Source: Xanthomonas bromi
GTDB taxonomy: Bacteria > Pseudomonadota > Gammaproteobacteria > Xanthomonadales > Xanthomonadaceae
Assembly (NCBI RefSeq): GCF_900092025.1
Contig: NZ_FLTX01000044.1
Location: 1-52,756, forward strand
Direction of reading: 5' to 3'
Length of the DNA: 52,756 nucleotides
Shown here: in pieces, positions 43,614 to 52,415 of the stretch
Numbering within the stretch: the first letter of the stretch is position 1
How the letters are laid out: each line of letters begins with the position of its first letter
Notes under the pieces: generated by a model
The model's database searches: none
The model's input: only the letters and a program-made list of their open reading frames with translations
Told to the model about the DNA's origin: nothing
Position numbers and translations under genes: made by a program

Positions 43614-44795
43614 ATGTCACCACCCTTCCTGTCCAGTACGCTTGCTGCGCCCCTCGATTGGGCCGAACGCCATCAGGCATTTGCGCTGCCTGCCGAGGTT
43701 GTCTATCTGGATGCGGCATCGCGCGGCCCCTTGTTGCGCGCTGTGCAGAGGGTGGCACACCACGCAGTCGATGCGATGGCCGCGCCCTGGCGGTTGCCGT
43801 TCGATGCATGGTTGCAGCAGATCGAGCAATTGCGCGCGCTTGCCGCCGCGCTGTTCGACGGCGATGCGGATGCGATGGCGATGGTGCCATCGGCCGCGCA
43901 TGGCCTGGCCACCGCTGCACGCAATCTGCCGTTACAGCGAGACGACGCGGTGCTGGTGCTGGAAGGACAATTTCCTTCCAATTTGTTGATCTGGCAGCGG
44001 CGCTGCGCCGAGGTCGGTGCGCAGCTTGTGTCGGTGCCCACAACCGCTGACGACAGCGTGACGAATGCAGTGCTGCAGACGATTGCCGACACGCCGGCGT
44101 TGCGTATCGCGAGCTTGCCGCATGCGTACTGGCTGGATGGGCGCGCATTGGATCTGGACCGCATCAGCGCCGCCGTGCATGCACGCGGGGCTGCACTGGT
44201 GCTGGATCTGAGCCAGAGCCTGGGTGTGTTGGCGCCCGATCTGCCACGCTGGCAACCGGACTTCGTGATCAGCGTCGGGCACAAATGGTTGCTCGGGCCG
44301 ATGGGGTTGGCGTGGCTGTGGGTCGCGCCACAGTGGCGTACAGGCGGGGTGCCGATCGAAGAACACTGGATCGGCCGCGATGCCGGCAGCAGTTGGGAAT
44401 TTCCGGTTGCCGCCGCGCCGCTATATCGCAGCGGTGCGCGACGATTCGATGCCGGCGGGGTTGCCGACCCGTTGCGAATTGCAATGGCCACGGTGGCGTT
44501 GCAGCAGATCACCGCATGGCGGCCAGGGCGCATCGCGGCCGCGTTGGGCGAATTGACCACCCGCTGGGACACGGCCTTGCAGGCGCGTGGCCTGGGCCGC
44601 TGGTGCACGCCTGGACACGCGCCGCATCTCACCGCATTACAGCCACCAGCAACTGCGCTGGACGCAGTGGCCACAACACTCAACACGCTCGGCGTGATCT
44701 GCACGCGTCGGCACGGACGTTTGCGGATTGCACCGCATGTGAGCGTCACCGAAGACGCGTGGTCACAGGTGATTGCAGCGTTACCGGGCGAGTAA
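43614..44795 (+). CDS. class V aminotransferase/cysteine desulfurase-fold PLP enzyme, EgtE candidate
   Basis: 393 residues. The PLP lysine is in ISVGHKWLLGPMGLAW (Lys 224). The cofactor Asp and Gln are in LVLDLSQSLGV (Asp 198, Gln 201), with GLATAARNLPL and GQFPSNLLIW in the N-terminal half and RIAPHVSVTEDAW at the end. The family splits C-S bonds or desulfurates cysteine. Its divergent position 65 bp from egtBD suggests it is the EgtE-type C-S lyase that cleaves hercynylcysteine sulfoxide to ergothioneine; this is an inference from context. Confidence 0.82.
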   Translation: MSPPFLSSTLAAPLDWAERHQAFALPAEVVYLDAASRGPLLRAVQRVAHHAVDAMAAPWRLPFDAWLQQIEQLRALAAALFDGDADAMAMVPSAAHGLATAARNLPLQRDDAVLVLEGQFPSNLLIWQRRCAEVGAQLVSVPTTADDSVTNAVLQTIADTPALRIASLPHAYWLDGRALDLDRISAAVHARGAALVLDLSQSLGVLAPDLPRWQPDFVISVGHKWLLGPMGLAWLWVAPQWRTGGVPIEEHWIGRDAGSSWEFPVAAAPLYRSGARRFDAGGVADPLRIAMATVALQQITAWRPGRIAAALGELTTRWDTALQARGLGRWCTPGHAPHLTALQPPATALDAVATTLNTLGVICTRRHGRLRIAPHVSVTEDAWSQVIAALPGE

Positions 44796-44921
44796 GGCGG
44801 TGTGCGCGGCGTTGAGCGACTCGACTGACCCAGCCCTCGAAGGAGGAACAGGCAAGTCGGCGACAGGGGTTTCCGATCACGCCGCATCGCGACACCCATT
44901 GCTGCCACCGCACACCGCACG

Positions 44922-46394
44922 TCACTGGCGCTGGCTGATCCGCAACCCGCGCGGCGTTGCCCAGCGCTCCAGTCCTTCGAACACGGCCTGCACCAGCAGC
45001 GCCAGCACCGCGGCGGGAATGGCGCCTTCCAGAATCAGACCGATATCGTCCAGGCGAATGCCGGTGAGAATCGGTTGGCCGTAGCCGCCTGCGCCGATCA
45101 GCGCACCCAGCGTGGCGGTGCCCACATTGATCACCGCAGCGGTCTGGATGCCGGCCACAATCGTGCGGCGTGCCAGCGGCAGTTCCACACGCCATAGGCG
45201 TGTCCACGCCGGTAATCCGATGGCGTGCGCGGTCTGGCGCAGTTCGCGCGGAATCGAGGTCAGCCCGGCGTGGGTGTTGCGCACGATAGGCAGCAAGCTA
45301 TACAGAAACAGCGCGGCAATCGCCGGCCTGGCGCCGATACCGAACAACGGAATCATGAAGACGAATACCGCAAGCGACGGCAGCGTCTGCAGCACGCCGG
45401 TCAACGACAGCACCACCTGCCCCAGACGCGGACGCCGCGCTGCCAGCACGCCCAGCGGCAGCGCAAGCAGCAATGCCAAGCCCAACGAGCTACCGACCAG
45501 CGCCAGATGCTCGCGCGTATGCCGGAGCAAGCGCGTCACACGCGAGTCCGCCTCGGAGGCCGGCGCCACGCCCAACCAATGCGCCGCAACCGCCGCTTCG
45601 GACTGTCGCTCCAGTTTTACCTGAGCGTTGAGCCGCTGCATGGTGGCTTCATCGATGCGCCCCTGCAGCCCGCGCAATACCTGCAGCATCGCCGGCGAGC
45701 GCTGGGCCAGATCCTTGCGATACAGGAAAATCGCTTGGTAATTCGGGAAATAGTGGCGATCGTCGCGTAGCACCTGCAACTGGTAATACGGAATTTCCGC
45801 ATCGGTGCTGTACAGATCGGTGACCTCGATGGCGCCACTTTGCAGCGCCCGGTAGGCCAGATCGTGATCCAGCCCGGTCGCGGTTTGCGGCAGCGCGTAG
45901 GCCGCACGCACGCCCGGCCAGCCATCGGCGCGCTGCATGAACTCGTTGCTCAGACCGATCTTGAGCGTGGGATGCCGTGCAAGATCCGATAACGCGGCGA
46001 TGCCCAATGCCTGCGCGCGTTCGCGCCGCATACCGAATGCATAGGTGTTCGCAAAGCCCAGCGAATCGGTCATCGCCAGTCCGCGCGCAGCGAGTGCCGC
46101 GCGCAGTTCGGCCTGACTGGCCTTTGGCAACTGCAGCAGTTCCTGCGCCAGCGTGCCGGTATATTCGGCATACGCATCGATCTGCCCGGTCTCCAGCGCG
46201 CGCCACAGAATGCGTGTGCCGCCGAGTTGCGCGCGGTGCTGGACATCCACACCCTCGCGCTTGCCGGCGGCAGTGGCGATGTCGCCCAGAATCACCGCTT
46301 CGGTGAAGTTCTTCGAGCCGATGGTGACCTGCGCGGCATGCGCGCCGAGGCTGCAGATCGACAACACCGCGGCGATGAGCGCACGCGCCATCAT
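44922..46394 (-). CDS. osmoprotectant ABC importer, fused substrate-binding protein and permease
   Basis: 490 residues from ATG 46394, overlapping the ATPase gene stop (ATGA). A signal peptide (about 1-21) precedes an OpuAC/OsmF-type binding domain (about 22-275, VTIGSKNFTEAVILGDIATA, YAEYTGTLAQELL, DLYSTDAEIPYYQL). A BPD_transp_1 permease with about five or six helices follows (about 300-485, VLQTLPSLAVFVFMIPLFGIG, TSIPRELRQTAHAIGLP as the EAA loop, GALIGAGGYGQPILTGI). It imports betaine, choline or similar. The fusion removes the need for a separate binding protein. Convergent with the PLP enzyme gene; the intervening 126 bp has 10-bp inverted ends GCGGTGTGCG/CGCACACCGC. Confidence 0.88.
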   Translation of the reverse strand: MMARALIAAVLSICSLGAHAAQVTIGSKNFTEAVILGDIATAAGKREGVDVQHRAQLGGTRILWRALETGQIDAYAEYTGTLAQELLQLPKASQAELRAALAARGLAMTDSLGFANTYAFGMRRERAQALGIAALSDLARHPTLKIGLSNEFMQRADGWPGVRAAYALPQTATGLDHDLAYRALQSGAIEVTDLYSTDAEIPYYQLQVLRDDRHYFPNYQAIFLYRKDLAQRSPAMLQVLRGLQGRIDEATMQRLNAQVKLERQSEAAVAAHWLGVAPASEADSRVTRLLRHTREHLALVGSSLGLALLLALPLGVLAARRPRLGQVVLSLTGVLQTLPSLAVFVFMIPLFGIGARPAIAALFLYSLLPIVRNTHAGLTSIPRELRQTAHAIGLPAWTRLWRVELPLARRTIVAGIQTAAVINVGTATLGALIGAGGYGQPILTGIRLDDIGLILEGAIPAAVLALLVQAVFEGLERWATPRGLRISQRQ

Positions 46395-47128
46395 GCGGCG
46401 TCGCCGATACTGCGTTGCGCGGTGAGAAAGCGCTGCACGAACGTATCGGTCGGCTGCTCCAGCAGCTCGCGCGCAGTGCCTTGCTGCACGACGCGGCCGG
46501 CGCGCATCAGCACCAGGGTATCGGCCAGGTAGGCGGCTTCGGCCACGTCGTGGGTGACCAGCACCACGGTCTTGCCCAGCTGCGCGAACAGTTCGCGCAT
46601 CTGCGCCTGCAGGTCGTAACGCACGATGGGATCGAGCGCACCGAGCGGCTCGTCCAGCAACAACGCGGGCGGGTCCAGCATCAAGGCACGAATCAGCCCC
46701 ACACGCTGGCGCTGACCACCGGAGAGTTCGGCCGGATAACGCGCCAGCAGTTCCGTTGGCAATTGGCACAAGGCGCAGAGCGTCTCAAGGCGTGCATCGA
46801 TGCGCTCGCGCGTCCAGCCCTGCGTCTGTGCCAATAAGGTCACATTGCTGCGCGCGTCCAGATGCGGAAACAAGCCGCCCTCCTGGATCACGTAGCCGAT
46901 ACGCTGCCGCTGCGCCTGCAGGTTGGCGCGCTGCACTGGCGTGCCGTCGAAGGCGACCGTGCCGCTGTCCGGCCACTCCAGGCCGACCAGCATGCGTAAC
47001 ACGGTGGATTTGCCGGCGCCGCTGGGGCCGATCAACGCGGTCGTGATGCCGCTGGCGAAATTCAGCGAAACCGCGTCGAGCGCGATGGCCTGGCCGTAGC
47101 GCCGGTTGACCTGATCGAGAGTGAACAT
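46391..47128 (-). CDS. osmoprotectant ABC importer, ATP-binding subunit
   Basis: 245 residues. Walker A GPSGAGKSTVLRML (about 34-47), signature LSGGQRQRVGLIRAL, Walker B ALLLDEPLGALDP and H-loop VLVTHDVAEAAYLAD. The OpuCA/ProV-like order is clear, though the C-terminal CBS domains of OpuCA are absent. It overlaps the downstream binding-protein/permease gene by 4 bp. Confidence 0.9.
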   Translation of the reverse strand: MFTLDQVNRRYGQAIALDAVSLNFASGITTALIGPSGAGKSTVLRMLVGLEWPDSGTVAFDGTPVQRANLQAQRQRIGYVIQEGGLFPHLDARSNVTLLAQTQGWTRERIDARLETLCALCQLPTELLARYPAELSGGQRQRVGLIRALMLDPPALLLDEPLGALDPIVRYDLQAQMRELFAQLGKTVVLVTHDVAEAAYLADTLVLMRAGRVVQQGTARELLEQPTDTFVQRFLTAQRSIGDAA

Positions 47129-47176
47129 GCGGCCGAGCTTGCCGAACGCAGCGTCAGCCGCGCGCGAAGGCGCGCA

Positions 47177-47539
47177 TCAGCGCGGCGGCGCCAGCAATTC
47201 GCGCGCGCTCAGATAGCCATCGCCATTGGCGTCTTGCCGCGCGAAGCGCTCGATCAAGGTGGCGCGATGCGCCGCGCGGGTAATCGGCTTGCCGCGGCGG
47301 CCGGGCAGTTCATCGCCTTGCAGCACGCCATCGTGATCGGTATCGCGCTGGTCGAAGGCATAGCTCATCCAGGCCAGATACTCGTCGCGGCTCACCCGCC
47401 CATCGCCATCGGTGTCCATGCGTTGCAGATATTGCTGGCTGTCCTGCACCTGGGCCTGTACGACGACTGCAGGCAACCATGCAAGACACGCGATCAGCAG
47501 GGTGCGCACGATCACGCCGCGCGCCGCTCCTGCACGCAT
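47177..47539 (-). CDS. secreted three-EF-hand calcium-binding protein
   Basis: 120 residues from ATG 47539; GTG 47515 is an alternative. Signal peptide to about residue 28 (WLPAVVVQAQ). Three canonical EF loops follow: DTDGDGRVSRDE (about 40-51), DTDHDGVLQGDE (about 65-76) and DANGDGYLSARE (about 104-115), each with Asp/Asn at the calcium positions and a final Glu. Probably periplasmic calcium sensor or buffer. It starts 23 bp after the desaturase stop, so the two are likely cotranscribed. Confidence 0.85.
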   Translation of the reverse strand: MRAGAARGVIVRTLLIACLAWLPAVVVQAQVQDSQQYLQRMDTDGDGRVSRDEYLAWMSYAFDQRDTDHDGVLQGDELPGRRGKPITRAAHRATLIERFARQDANGDGYLSARELLAPPR

Positions 47540-47561
47540 CACAGCGTGGCTACCACCCGCA

Positions 47562-48767
47562 TTACGTACCACTCGGCGCATACCCCTTGAGCCGCGCCGC
47601 GTAGGCCTGCAAGGCAGCGTGACCGCTGGCCTCGGCCTCGTGGCACCACTGCTGCAATTGCTTGAGCCGTTCGGAGGCGTCGTGACTGCGCGCTTCCAGC
47701 ACTGCGGTAAGACGCGCGCGATAGTCCACCAGCGTGCGCATGCGCGGGCGTTGCGCCACCCAGACCTGCAGCTGCGCGCGTGCGTCCGGCTTGAGCCAGC
47801 GCCCGTCGTCGACCAGGCCCTTGCGCAGACGGCGCGGCAGCAACTCGCGCAGCTTGGCACCGGTGGCGGCCGCCTCTTCGCGCAGCGCCGGCTTGAGCAC
47901 GTTGCGCTGGTAGTCGGTCATTGCCTGGAAGCGGTGCGACAACAGTGCCTTGAGCGTATCGGTATCAGGCACGGCGATATTCGGGCGGATATCCAGCGAT
48001 GGCGCCACCCGCAGCACCTTGGCAAGGCCCAGCGCCTGCAAACCGCGAATGGCGACCCAACCGATATCCAGCTCCCAACGCCGCATCGAAAACCGTGCCG
48101 AGCTCGGGAACGCGTGATGGTTGTTGTGCAATTCTTCGCCGCCGATCCACAGCGCCCACGGTGTGAGGTTGGTCGAAGTGTCGGCCGATTCGAAATTGCG
48201 GTAGCCCCACCAGTGGCCCAGGCCGTTGACCACGCCCGCTGCCCAGAACGGAATCCACGCCATCTGGATCGCCCACAGCGCAACGCCGGGCAGACCGAAC
48301 AACACGGCATCGATCATCAGCAATGCGATCGGGCCGGCGTTGGCATGCGGCGCGTACAGATGCCGCTCGATCCAGTCGGTCGGCGCGCCCTTGCCGTACT
48401 GCTCGATATCGGCGCGCTGCGTGCGTGCCTCGCGGTACAACTCCACACCGCGCCAGAACACCTGCTTGATGCCCTTGGTCTGCGGGCTGTGCGGGTCTTC
48501 CTCGGTTTCGACCTTGGCGTGATGCTTGCGATGGATCGCCACCCACTCACGGGTGATCATCGAGGTGGTCAACCAGGTCCAGAAGCGGAAGAAATGCGCC
48601 ATCACCGGATGGAAATCCACACCGCGATGCGCCTGGCTGCGGTGCAGGTACAAGGTCACCGCAAAGATCGTGAGCTGGGTAAACACCAGCAGCACCGCCA
48701 ACATGCCCCACACCCCCAGCCCGGCCAGGCCTGACGTCAGAAAGTCGATGATCGGCTCGGACAACAT
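47562..48767 (-). CDS. acyl-CoA (delta-9) fatty acid desaturase
   Basis: 401 residues from ATG 48767, chosen because GGAG ends 6 bp upstream; in-frame ATG 48773 and GTG 48779 are alternatives. Three histidine boxes typical of membrane di-iron desaturases are present: HRSQAHRG, HRKHH and HNNHH. Hydrophobic segments at about 15-40, 145-190. It introduces a double bond into saturated acyl chains to tune membrane fluidity. The C-terminal ~100 residues form a charged helical tail beyond the catalytic core. Confidence 0.88.
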   Translation of the reverse strand: MLSEPIIDFLTSGLAGLGVWGMLAVLLVFTQLTIFAVTLYLHRSQAHRGVDFHPVMAHFFRFWTWLTTSMITREWVAIHRKHHAKVETEEDPHSPQTKGIKQVFWRGVELYREARTQRADIEQYGKGAPTDWIERHLYAPHANAGPIALLMIDAVLFGLPGVALWAIQMAWIPFWAAGVVNGLGHWWGYRNFESADTSTNLTPWALWIGGEELHNNHHAFPSSARFSMRRWELDIGWVAIRGLQALGLAKVLRVAPSLDIRPNIAVPDTDTLKALLSHRFQAMTDYQRNVLKPALREEAAATGAKLRELLPRRLRKGLVDDGRWLKPDARAQLQVWVAQRPRMRTLVDYRARLTAVLEARSHDASERLKQLQQWCHEAEASGHAALQAYAARLKGYAPSGT

Positions 48768-48912
48768 CGGCATCTCCACAGCAGCGCTCTCGGGTTTAGG
48801 CAGACATGATGGGGGCGATCACGGCAAACTTCACCCTTCGGATGCGTAGGGTCGCACCTACATTTCTCAAGCAGTTCAGACCCCTTCCCCCACTGCGCCT
48901 GATGTCACCCGT

Positions 48913-49773
48913 ATGACTGTTGCTACCGATAATGCTGCCGATTCCGCCGCCGTCGCGAATGCCTCCCCGCTGATCGAACTCGACCAGGCCAGTGTGATAC
49001 GCGGCCAGGTCCGCGTGCTGCAGGCCTTGCGTCTGCGCATCGCGCTGGGGCAGCACACCGCCATCCTCGGACCCAATGGCTGCGGCAAATCCTCCTTCAT
49101 CAAATTGATCACGCGCGAGCTGTATCCGCTGGCGCGCGCCGACGGCCTGCCTGCAGTGAAGGTGCTGGGGCAAACGCGCTGGCAGGTGGATCGCCTGCGC
49201 TCGCAACTGGGCATCGTCACCGGCGATCTGAGCGTCAATCTGGCCGACATGCCGGGGCTGGATGTGGAAAGCGCGGTGCTGTCGGGATTCTTCGCCAGCT
49301 ACGTGGTGCCGCCGCATCGCGAGATCAGCGACGCCATGCGCGCACGCGCACGCCAAGCGCTCGCCCTGGCGCAGGCCTTGCCGCTGCTGGAGCGGCCATT
49401 TGCCGAGTTGTCGGCCGGCGAAACGCGTCGTGTGCTGATCGCGCGTGCGCTGGTCAATCGCCCGCAGGCGTTGCTGCTGGACGAGCCGTCCACCGGGCTG
49501 GACCTGGTCGCGCGCCAGCATCTGCTCGACACGATGCGGCACCTCGCCCGGCAAGGCATCACGCTGGTGCTGGTGACCCATCACATCGAAGAAATCGTGC
49601 CGGAAATCGCACGGGTGATCCTGCTGCGTGCCGGCAAGGTGGTGGCCGACGGCTCGCGCGACGCCTTGCTCACCGACGCCAGCCTGTCGGCCGTGTTCGA
49701 CGGCCCGGTGCGGGTGCAGCGCGATGGCGCGCGTTATTGGGCGACGGTTGGGGAAGCAGACCCGCGCGCGTGA
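48913..49773 (+). CDS. ABC transporter ATP-binding protein, partner unknown
   Basis: 286 residues. Walker A GPNGCGKSSFIKL (about 53-65), signature AELSAGETRRVLIARAL, Walker B ALLLDEPSTGLDLV and VLVTHHIEEIVPEIARVILL. It resembles the stand-alone YlmA/ModF-type ATPases rather than importers with adjacent permeases; none is encoded nearby. Possible roles are regulation or export with a distant membrane subunit. It starts 145 bp after the divergent desaturase gene. Confidence 0.82.
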   Translation: MTVATDNAADSAAVANASPLIELDQASVIRGQVRVLQALRLRIALGQHTAILGPNGCGKSSFIKLITRELYPLARADGLPAVKVLGQTRWQVDRLRSQLGIVTGDLSVNLADMPGLDVESAVLSGFFASYVVPPHREISDAMRARARQALALAQALPLLERPFAELSAGETRRVLIARALVNRPQALLLDEPSTGLDLVARQHLLDTMRHLARQGITLVLVTHHIEEIVPEIARVILLRAGKVVADGSRDALLTDASLSAVFDGPVRVQRDGARYWATVGEADPRA

Positions 49774-49874
49774 GCCTGCGCTTCGCCCACGCATGGGCTT
49801 GGACACGGACGCCACCGCGGCCGCGGCGGTTGCGCTTAGACTCGCCGCACACACACGGATCAGGAGTCGTCCCG

Positions 49875-50885
49875 ATGGCCCAGTGGTATTTTCATCATCC
49901 TGGACAGGCCGACCGCATCGGCCCGCTCGACGATGCCAGCGCCCGCGCGCATGTGCAGCGCCAACCCGATGCACTGGCCTGGCGCGACGGGCTCGATGGC
50001 TGGACCCCGGCCCGTCAGTTGGCAGAGTTGCAGGGCGGCAGCAGCGCGCCGCCGCCGCTGACCGGCGCCACCGGGCGCGCGGATGAAATCGACTACCGCA
50101 TCGTCGGCAACGACATGCAGTTCGTCGAGGTCGAACTGGACCCGGGCGAAAGCGCCATCGCCGAAGCCGGCGCGCTGATGTACAAGGACGCCGCAGTGCA
50201 GATGGACACCGTGTTCGGCGATGGCTCGCATGCCGGCCAGAGCGGTGGCGGCGGGCTGATGGGCAAGTTGTTGTCGGCCGGCAAACGCGGGGTCACCGGC
50301 GAAAGCATGTTCACCACCGTGTTCACCCACACCGGCAGCGGCAAGGCCAGGGTCGCGTTCGCCGCGCCCTACCCCGGCACGGTGCTGGCGCTGCGGCTTT
50401 CCGAGCACGGTGGGCGCCTGATCTGCCAGAAAGACAGCTTCCTGGCCGGCGCGCGCGGGGTGTCGTTGGGCATCGCCTTCCAGAGGAAGATCCTCACCGG
50501 CCTGTTCGGCGGCGAGGGCTTCATCATGCAAAAACTGGAAGGCGACGGCTGGGTGTTCGTGCATGCCGGCGGCACCGTGGTGGAACGCGAGCTCGCGCCC
50601 GGCGAGCGCATCGACGTGGACACCGGCTGCGTGGTTGCCTATCACGCCGGCGTGGACATGGACGTGCGCCGCGTCGCCGGCCTCAAGAGCATGTTCTTCG
50701 GCGGCGAAGGCGTGTTCCTGGCGACCCTCACCGGCCCCGGCAAGGTCTGGCTGCAGTCGCTGCCGTTCTCGCGCATGGCCGGCCGCATGCTGCAGGCTGC
50801 CCCGCAGGCCGGTGGTCAGCAACGCGGCGAAGGCTCGGTGCTGGGCGGCCTTGGGCGGCTGCTGGATGGGGATAATCGGTTCTGA
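49875..50885 (+). CDS. AIM24/TIGR00266 family protein with N-terminal GYF_2-like domain
   Basis: 336 residues from ATG 49875 (GGAG 8 bp upstream). Residues about 1-55 (WYFHHPGQADRIGPLDDA, DGLDGWTPARQL) match the GYF_2 pattern. The rest (about 75-330) is TIGR00266/AIM24: MQFVEVELDPGESAIAEAGALMY, GRLICQKDSFLAGARGVSLG, GWVFVHAGGTVVERELAPGE and SMFFGGEGVFLATLTGPGKVWLQSLPF. The protein is cytosolic and probably forms oligomers like other members; function unknown. A fusion of this fold to a GYF_2 domain suggests a membrane-protein-associated adaptor role, inferred only. Confidence 0.87.
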   Translation: MAQWYFHHPGQADRIGPLDDASARAHVQRQPDALAWRDGLDGWTPARQLAELQGGSSAPPPLTGATGRADEIDYRIVGNDMQFVEVELDPGESAIAEAGALMYKDAAVQMDTVFGDGSHAGQSGGGGLMGKLLSAGKRGVTGESMFTTVFTHTGSGKARVAFAAPYPGTVLALRLSEHGGRLICQKDSFLAGARGVSLGIAFQRKILTGLFGGEGFIMQKLEGDGWVFVHAGGTVVERELAPGERIDVDTGCVVAYHAGVDMDVRRVAGLKSMFFGGEGVFLATLTGPGKVWLQSLPFSRMAGRMLQAAPQAGGQQRGEGSVLGGLGRLLDGDNRF

Positions 50886-51012
50886 AGGCTGGGCGCCGTG
50901 GCCAGGCCGCCTGGCGTCGGCTGTGGGGCGAAGATCCATGCAGTGAACGCCCACCAGCGGCAATCGGGTCTGGCTCGCTTCGGAAGCCCGTTGCGGATCG
51001 ACTGCCGGCAAT

Positions 51013-51060
51013 TCCCCCATCCGCCCTGCGGGCACCTTCCCCCGCAGGCGGGAGAAGGAA
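51013..51060. repeat. xanthomonad intergenic palindromic repeat unit
   Basis: CCCCCATCCGCCCTGCGGGC followed by CCCGCAGGCGGGAGAAGGA, the same family as 13299-13430 and 51134-51175. The whole 50886-51250 region between the AIM24 and patatin genes is made of such units and unassigned sequence; no gene is seen. Confidence 0.65.
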
Positions 51061-51133
51061 GTCGCGCGAGGGTGTAGGGACGCCGAGGGAACATCGCGTG
51101 CGCGCAGGGATGCCGAGACCGCATGCGAACTCG

Positions 51134-51175
51134 CCCCTCTCCCGCCTGCGGGAGAGGGGTTGGGGTGAGGGAGAA
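51134..51175. repeat. xanthomonad intergenic palindromic repeat unit
   Basis: Perfect palindrome CCCCTCTCCCGC-CT-GCGGGAGAGGGG (51134-51159) followed by the characteristic TTGGGGTGAGGG. Confidence 0.75.
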
Positions 51176-51250
51176 CCAACCATGGTCGCGACGGCCACCG
51201 TGACGACACGCGTGTATTCTCCCTCGCCGTCCATCCAACATTCCGTCGCC

Positions 51251-52288
51251 ATGACCGTGCTCCGTCGCCCACGTTTCCTTGCCTTGCTGTCGTTGCTCGG
51301 TCTGCTCAGCGCCTGCGGGGGCGAGCCGCGCCCGGCGACACCGGCGCCGGTGGTGCAGGCGCCTTCGGCCGCAGCGCCCAAGCCGATCAAGATCGGTGTC
51401 GCGCTCGGCGGCGGTGCGGCCAAGGGCTTTGCGCATATCGGGGTGATCAAGATGCTCGAGGCCAACGGGTTCGCGCCGGTGGTGGTGTCGGGCACCAGCG
51501 CCGGCAGCGTGGTCGGCGCGCTGTATGCCAGCGGTATGGATGCGTTCGAAATGCAGGAAAAGGCCGTTGCGCTCGACCAGACCAGCATCCGCGATGTGCG
51601 GCTGTTGTCCGGCGGCCTGATGCAGGGCCAGAGACTGCAGGACTACGTCAACGCGCAAGTCGGCGGCAAGCCGATCGAAAAATTGCGCAAGCCGTTCGCG
51701 GCGGTCGCCACGCGACTCGAAGATGGCGAACGCACCGTGTTCGTACGCGGCAACGCCGGCCAGGCGGTGCGCGCGTCCAGCAGCATTCCGGGCGTGTTCG
51801 AGCCGGTGACCATCGGCAAGTATCACTTCGTCGATGGCGGCGTGGTCAGCCCGGTGCCGGTGGATGCGGCGCGCCAGCTGGGCGCCGAATTCGTGGTGGC
51901 GGTGGATATTTCCAGCAAGGCCAGCGGCAAGAATCCGGGCGACCTGCTGGGCACCGTGAACCAGTCGATCTCGATCATGGGTCAGCGCATGGGCGAGGCC
52001 GAACTCAAACGTGCCGACGTGGTCATTCGCCCCAACGTCAACGCGATCGGCTCGGCCGATTTCAACCAGCGTGGTGCGGCGATTCTGGAAGGCGAGCGTG
52101 CCGCCATGGCGGTGATGCCGCAGATTCGCGCCAAGATTGCGCAGTTGCAGGCCGCGCGCAACAGTGCCACCCAGACCGCCGCCGATCAGGCCAAAGCGGC
52201 CAAGCAGCAAGCCTACGAACGCTGCCTGGAACAGCGCTCGCGTTGGGAAAAATTACGCGGCAAGGATGAGGCCTGCGTCGCGCCGTGA
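51251..52288 (+). CDS. patatin-like phospholipase lipoprotein (RssA-like)
   Basis: 345 residues from ATG 51251. Signal with lipobox LLSAC (Cys 22), followed by a Pro/Ala-rich linker. Patatin fold with oxyanion loop GGGAAKGFAHIGV (about 53-65), the nucleophile in GTSAGS (Ser 83) and the second catalytic residue in FVDGGVVSP (Asp 195). The C-terminal tail (about 295-345) is Ala/Gln-rich and helical. Predicted to hydrolyse ester bonds of lipids on the periplasmic side of a membrane. The 51181-51250 leader contains no other gene. Confidence 0.88.
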   Translation: MTVLRRPRFLALLSLLGLLSACGGEPRPATPAPVVQAPSAAAPKPIKIGVALGGGAAKGFAHIGVIKMLEANGFAPVVVSGTSAGSVVGALYASGMDAFEMQEKAVALDQTSIRDVRLLSGGLMQGQRLQDYVNAQVGGKPIEKLRKPFAAVATRLEDGERTVFVRGNAGQAVRASSSIPGVFEPVTIGKYHFVDGGVVSPVPVDAARQLGAEFVVAVDISSKASGKNPGDLLGTVNQSISIMGQRMGEAELKRADVVIRPNVNAIGSADFNQRGAAILEGERAAMAVMPQIRAKIAQLQAARNSATQTAADQAKAAKQQAYERCLEQRSRWEKLRGKDEACVAP

Positions 52289-52329
52289 TGCGCACACGAT
52301 GCCTGACGGCATGGCCGACGACGCCGCCC

Positions 52330-52356
52330 CTGTAGGAGCGGCCTTGGCCGCGATGC
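52330..52356. repeat. TGTAGGAGCGG-type extragenic palindromic element
   Basis: TGTAGGAGCGGCCTTGGCCG CGATGCC includes the palindrome CGGCCTTGGCCG; this GTAGGAGCGGC...GCCGCGA form is a common xanthomonad/pseudomonad REP-like sequence. Confidence 0.7.
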
Positions 52357-52415
52357 CGCCCCGATAACGCTGCTGCCGTTCCTGCACCGTTATCACAACA
52401 GGCATTGCGCTTGCC

